9,391 bases of DNA from JAWPMT01 sp964653795 (lineage in GTDB: Bacteria > Bacteroidota > Bacteroidia > Cytophagales > Cyclobacteriaceae): NCBI GenBank assembly GCA_964653795.1, contig CAZZHO010000181.1:1-9391 (forward strand), read 5' to 3'. Below the pieces are notes generated by a model, which was not told the origin of the DNA, did not search any database, and was given only the letters and a program-made list of their open reading frames with translations. Numbering within the stretch: position 1 is the first letter of the stretch; each line of letters opens with the position of its first letter. Positions 6,592 to 9,391 of this stretch are shown here, in pieces. The translations under genes and the position numbers were made by a program.

Positions 6592-7815
6592 TTAGGCTTT
6601 CCTCAATCGCTTCAAAGCCTCCTTAGCCTGTTTATTGGCACTACTTCCCTTTTTAGTAATTTTTTTCACCTTCTTATAATAGTCCATAGCTACACCGATA
6701 TTGCCGTTCTTCTCTTCGATGCGAGCTATGTGAAGGAGGGAAAAAAAGTAATAACCTTTATCTAAAGCACCGATTTGCTCGGAGTAAAAAACACATAGGT
6801 CAAAATATTTCCTGGCCTCATCATAATTGTATTTTAATTCATTAATGTGTCCAAGATAGAAGCTGGCATATCTGGCAGTATTGGCTTCGTATCCAGGAAG
6901 GCTATCAACTCTATCCAAGATCTTTAGAGACTCTTCAATCGTCTGGTCATACTTACCTGTCTGGTATAATAGGCGAGTATAAAACCGATGGAAATAAGAG
7001 TTATTTGGATATGTATTGTACAAGTACTCTGCCACACGCTTCCCCCCAATCAAGTCATTTTCTTCAGTAGTCAATATTCTCATTAAAAAATATTGTGCTT
7101 CGGTTCTACTGTAAAATGCATTGGCCGAGACATCCTTTAGTTGTTCTATTCCAAGTTTCTTATCACCTTTCGGGAAGAATGCCATTAAAGGTCTCAATAG
7201 CGGATAATTTTCCCTTATCCATACCGCATAATAGTTAAAGAGCGCATCACCAAATAAGATTTCCGGACTGTAATCATCATTGCCTTTGACTTCTCTTAGA
7301 TACTTTAAGGTATTTCTGCCTGCCATTGCAGATTTCGTGTAGCTTCTCCTCTCCGAATACAATCTACTCTTAAAGGCATGGGTCGCAGCAAGAAAAAAAG
7401 CTCCTTCTATTGGATTCACCTCTTCATAAAGCCTTTCTGCCAATACAAGCGAGGTGTCCATGGTAGTCAAAAAGAGTTCATCGTACTGTTCATCATTGAT
7501 GTTTGGGATGATCTGCCACCAATAACTCAAGCCTTTCAGAAAATATGGCAAAGGGTGCCATCCATATTGCTTCTTCAAAGCATTGAAACCACTTCTAGCT
7601 CTTTCAAAATTGAAATTATACATGTCATCAATAGCCTCGGTGGCCTCGAATTGCACATGTGGGTTTGTCAGAATGGAATTGTTTGCACTATCAATAGGCA
7701 CCATCCATTGTTGACTGATACTTTCAGTAGCTTGTAATAAACAAGCGGAGAAAAACAGTAAAAAGACTTTAAGTCCTATTGTATTCGATCGTTTTTTCAG
7801 CAAGATCCGAATCAT
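6592..7815 (-). CDS. Exported TPR-like repeat protein
   Basis: The 407-aa product starts with basic residues and a hydrophobic stretch (about 13-28, VFLLFFSACLL), a probable signal peptide. C25 in FSAC gives a poor lipobox, so a lipoprotein is possible but not favoured. After cleavage it would be a soluble, mostly helical protein. The C-terminal half shows paired-helix repeats with TPR-like spacing, for example FHRFYTRLLYQTGKYDQTIEES, ASFYLGHINELKYNYDEARKYFDL, and LLHIARIEEKNGNIGVAMDYYKKV, with the small/aromatic residues expected for TPRs. The tail is lysine- and arginine-rich (KKITKKGSSANKQAKEALKRLRKA). The middle region, around LPYFLKGLSYWWQI and GDALFNYYAVWI, is conserved-looking but unassigned. 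It sits 9 bp upstream of the Wzy/GT-C-like gene, so the two are probably co-transcribed. A scaffold or assembly role for the periplasmic glycan machinery is inference; no enzyme motif is seen. Confidence 0.78.
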   Translation of the reverse strand: MIRILLKKRSNTIGLKVFLLFFSACLLQATESISQQWMVPIDSANNSILTNPHVQFEATEAIDDMYNFNFERARSGFNALKKQYGWHPLPYFLKGLSYWWQIIPNINDEQYDELFLTTMDTSLVLAERLYEEVNPIEGAFFLAATHAFKSRLYSERRSYTKSAMAGRNTLKYLREVKGNDDYSPEILFGDALFNYYAVWIRENYPLLRPLMAFFPKGDKKLGIEQLKDVSANAFYSRTEAQYFLMRILTTEENDLIGGKRVAEYLYNTYPNNSYFHRFYTRLLYQTGKYDQTIEESLKILDRVDSLPGYEANTARYASFYLGHINELKYNYDEARKYFDLCVFYSEQIGALDKGYYFFSLLHIARIEEKNGNIGVAMDYYKKVKKITKKGSSANKQAKEALKRLRKA

Positions 7816-7903
7816 CTTGAATTATCTACGAAAATAAGAGGTCGTTGGTCGTTGAAAGAAACCATAAGGTGGAAAAGTTCAGAAAATGACTGTTACCATC
7901 TAT
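7816..7903 (-). promoter_or_regulatory. Gap between aminotransferase and TPR gene; possible weak internal promoter
   Basis: This is the largest gap (88 bp) inside the minus-strand block, so it is the most likely place for an internal promoter. TATTTTCG on the minus strand (7836-7829) differs at one base from the Bacteroidota -7 motif TAnnTTTG, but it lies only 14 bp from the ATG and lacks a clear TTG at -33. A GTCGTTG heptamer is tandemly duplicated at 7841-7854. I see no stem-loop plus T-run that would terminate transcription after the aminotransferase, so read-through into the operon is plausible. Confidence 0.25.
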
Positions 7904-9001
7904 TTAATTGTAGAACTCTGAAATTGAAGCACAGACGTACCTGACCTGATCCACCGATAGTTCTGGGAACATTGGAAGAGATAGGCTGTGATTAGAAAGT
8001 CTTCTTGAAACAGCATAATCATTATCTATTAGCATTTTCGAAGCATAAGCATCAGTGTGGGGAATAGGCGTTGGATAATGTACACTAGTTTGCACTCCTT
8101 TCTCCTTCAAGAAAGCCTGTAGATCATTTCTTTCCTCCACTTCAATGATCATAAGATGGTATACATGGTGGTGATTATTTCTTGGAACACTGTATTTACA
8201 TTGGTCAGGTAGATACTCTTGATACCATCTGGCTATTTGACGCCTTTTTTCATTCCAGGTATCCAAATATTTCAATTTGGTGGACAGAAAAGCAGCCTGT
8301 AACGTGTCAAGACCACTATTCCTTCCGGGAAACAAGTGATCATGTTTGTTCAAAGCACCATGATTTGAAAGCCTCCGAATACGCTCTGCCAAATCATCAT
8401 TTTCGGTTACAACCGCACCCGCATCGCCATAAGCTCCCAAGTTCTTAGTAGGATAAAAGCTGAAGGCCGCCACATCACCAAAAGCACCAACCTTCTTGCC
8501 AGCGATAGAGGCTCCATGTGCTTGAGCACAATCCTCGACCACAAATAGATCACGATCCTCGGCAAAATCCATTATTTCAGGTAGATCCGCAGGACAACCA
8601 GCCAGATGAACTGCTATGATACCTTTCGTTTTCTCAGTCATTACCTTCGGCAGCAGGGTCAAATCCAGATTATAAGTTTCCTTTGAAACATCTATAAATA
8701 TCGGATTTCCTCCTACATTCGAAACGGCCTCAGCAGTAGATATCCAACTATTAGCTGGTACGATAACCTCGTCTCCTGATCCAACACCCAAGGCTTTTAA
8801 AGCGATCTCCAACGCATCAGTTCCGTTACCACAAGAAATGCAATATTCGACCCCCAGATAGTCTGCGAACTCCTTTTCAAAAGAACGCACAGGGTCTCCG
8901 CCTATAAACTGGCTTTGCTCAAAAACTTTAGCAAAAGCTCCTTCTAGCTCTTCTTTGATGCTTTCGTACTGAATGCTTAAGTCAACAAACGGAACCTTCA
9001 T
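7904..9001 (-). CDS. DegT/DnrJ/EryC1/StrS family PLP-dependent sugar aminotransferase
   Basis: The 365-aa product has the full length and motif order of the DegT/DnrJ/EryC1 aminotransferases, which make amino-deoxysugar nucleotides from keto-sugar nucleotides using glutamate and PLP. Visible are the N-terminal VPFVDLSIQY, FIGG at 32-35, the cofactor phosphate loop CGNGTDAL (57-64), and VPANSWISTAEAV (81-93). Further motifs are VVEDCAQAHGA (154-164; D157 pairs with the pyridine nitrogen), SFYPTKNLGAYGDAGA (181-196, Schiff-base lysine K186), GRNSGLDTLQAA (226-237), and VHYPTPIPHTDAY near the C-terminus. The PANSWIST and FYPTKNLGAYGDAGA variants are close to 3-keto-sugar enzymes such as FdtB/QdtB, so a dTDP-3-amino-3,6-dideoxyhexose is a reasonable guess. 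However, the partner isomerase and acyltransferase are not in this window. It is the first gene of the minus-strand block, 88 bp before the TPR gene and divergent from the 9072 gene. Confidence 0.96.
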   Translation of the reverse strand: MKVPFVDLSIQYESIKEELEGAFAKVFEQSQFIGGDPVRSFEKEFADYLGVEYCISCGNGTDALEIALKALGVGSGDEVIVPANSWISTAEAVSNVGGNPIFIDVSKETYNLDLTLLPKVMTEKTKGIIAVHLAGCPADLPEIMDFAEDRDLFVVEDCAQAHGASIAGKKVGAFGDVAAFSFYPTKNLGAYGDAGAVVTENDDLAERIRRLSNHGALNKHDHLFPGRNSGLDTLQAAFLSTKLKYLDTWNEKRRQIARWYQEYLPDQCKYSVPRNNHHHVYHLMIIEVEERNDLQAFLKEKGVQTSVHYPTPIPHTDAYASKMLIDNDYAVSRRLSNHSLSLPMFPELSVDQVRYVCASISEFYN

Positions 9002-9071
9002 TTCTTGATTTTACTATCACAATGTCCCTTTTCTAGGTATACATTAGCCTTCTGAAGGTAAATTTCATTAA
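9002..9071. promoter_or_regulatory. Divergent intergenic region upstream of aminotransferase and membrane-protein genes
   Basis: This 70-bp AT-rich gap lies between divergent start codons at 9001 (minus) and 9072 (plus), so promoters for the polysaccharide operon and for the right-hand gene should be here or overlap the coding ends. I find no clear TTG/TAnnTTTG pair on either strand. A TATACAT element at 9038-9044 resembles a -10 box but lacks a matched -35. A perfect inverted repeat CCTTC-T-GAAGG occupies 9048-9058 and is the only symmetrical element; it is too short to act as a terminator. Confidence 0.35.
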
Positions 9072-9391
9072 ATGGATGAGTTAAAACGCAAAGGTCAAAA
9101 GTTTTTAGCCGAGTGGTATAATTTCAACGTTTTTGGCTTTTTCATTCTTTTGGTCCTAGTCTACCTAGCTCTACTTTTTTTAAAGCGAATTTTTATTATT
9201 GACGAAATAGCTGCGTTCGAAATATTGCAAGAACGAGGGGAATTTTGGGTTGTTGACTTGATCCTAGGGCTTCAATACTTTGCAGTACCTGTTTTTCTAC
9301 TTTGGAAATTCTTAGTTACAGCTTTCATTCTGTGGTTAGGCTGCTTCATGTTCGGCTACAAATTAACCTTCTGGCAATTGTGGAAATGGGT
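9072..9391 (+). CDS. Unrecognised membrane protein, N-terminal part (cut by right window edge)
   Basis: An open frame of 106 codons runs from ATG 9072 to the window end. An in-frame TAA immediately precedes the ATG (9069-9071), which fixes this as the first possible start. The product begins with a short basic, soluble segment (MDELKRKGQKFLAEWYN). It then has a transmembrane helix at about 18-38, an acidic soluble loop (about 44-58), and one or two further hydrophobic segments at about 59-94, followed by an aromatic stretch, KLTFWQLWKW (97-106). No catalytic motif is visible and I do not recognise the family. Continuous reading frame, fitting codon use and good hydrophobicity periodicity support a real gene. 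It diverges from the aminotransferase and may not belong to the polysaccharide operon. Confidence 0.75.
   Translation, partial: MDELKRKGQKFLAEWYNFNVFGFFILLVLVYLALLFLKRIFIIDEIAAFEILQERGEFWVVDLILGLQYFAVPVFLLWKFLVTAFILWLGCFMFGYKLTFWQLWKW

Noticed and set aside
7378..7737. 119-codon plus-strand open frame antisense to the TPR gene
   Set aside because: The opposite strand codes for a coherent exported repeat protein; this frame has no motif, promoter or sensible composition.
7841..7854. Tandem GTCGTTG heptamer as a regulatory repeat
   Set aside because: Only two copies of a seven-base unit occur; this is easily expected by chance and no third copy was seen nearby.
276..9058. Repeated CTTCTGAAG palindrome (276-284, 4429-4437, 4797-4805, 9050-9058) as a possible operator or recombination site
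   Set aside because: Two of the four copies are inside a GT2 coding region and are explained by common codons (Ser-Glu and Phe-Arg contexts). There is no consistent spacing to starts and no conserved flanks.

Overview
The window looks like part of a surface-polysaccharide locus (capsule, O-antigen or exopolysaccharide) from a member of the Bacteroidota, probably a Cytophagales/Flavobacteriia-type genome. This rests on four things: AT-rich DNA, tightly overlapping glycosyltransferase genes, the absence of clear Shine-Dalgarno sequences, and protein flavour typical of that phylum. The phylum assignment is inference; no marker gene is present.

Layout, left to right. Positions 1-275 (minus) hold the N-terminal part of a GT4-type glycosyltransferase that runs off the left edge. 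A divergent 58-bp gap leads to a single plus-strand GT8 glycosyltransferase (334-1158). From there to 9001 everything is on the minus strand. In transcription order this is a DegT/DnrJ/EryC1-type sugar aminotransferase (9001-7904), a TPR-like exported protein (7815-6592), a multi-pass membrane protein resembling Wzy polymerases or GT-C transferases (6582-5272), a GT2 (5275-4343), a GT77-like DxD transferase (4346-3639), an exostosin-like transferase (3642-2761), a second GT2 (2773-1823), and a broken SAM-dependent methyltransferase (1795-1176). Genes 6582 to 1823 overlap successively by 4, 4, 4 and 13 bp, so they form one translationally coupled operon. At the right edge a plus-strand gene for an unrecognised membrane protein (9072 onward) diverges from the aminotransferase and is cut by the window end.

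How the genes fit together (inference). The aminotransferase would make an amino-deoxysugar nucleotide. The four coupled cytoplasmic transferases, plus GT8 and GT4, would assemble a repeat unit. The 436-aa membrane protein would polymerise it or add a lipid-linked sugar at the membrane. The methyltransferase once decorated a sugar but now carries two independent lesions: an in-frame TGA and a frameshift in an 8-base homopolymer. The switch of strand beside this pseudogene suggests that the left end of the cluster has been rearranged.

I found no RNA genes, CRISPR array, insertion sequence or convincing terminator, and no evidence of a wholly new system. The most useful observations are the doubly broken methyltransferase, the uncharacterised membrane protein and TPR pair, and the unusual mix of GT families.
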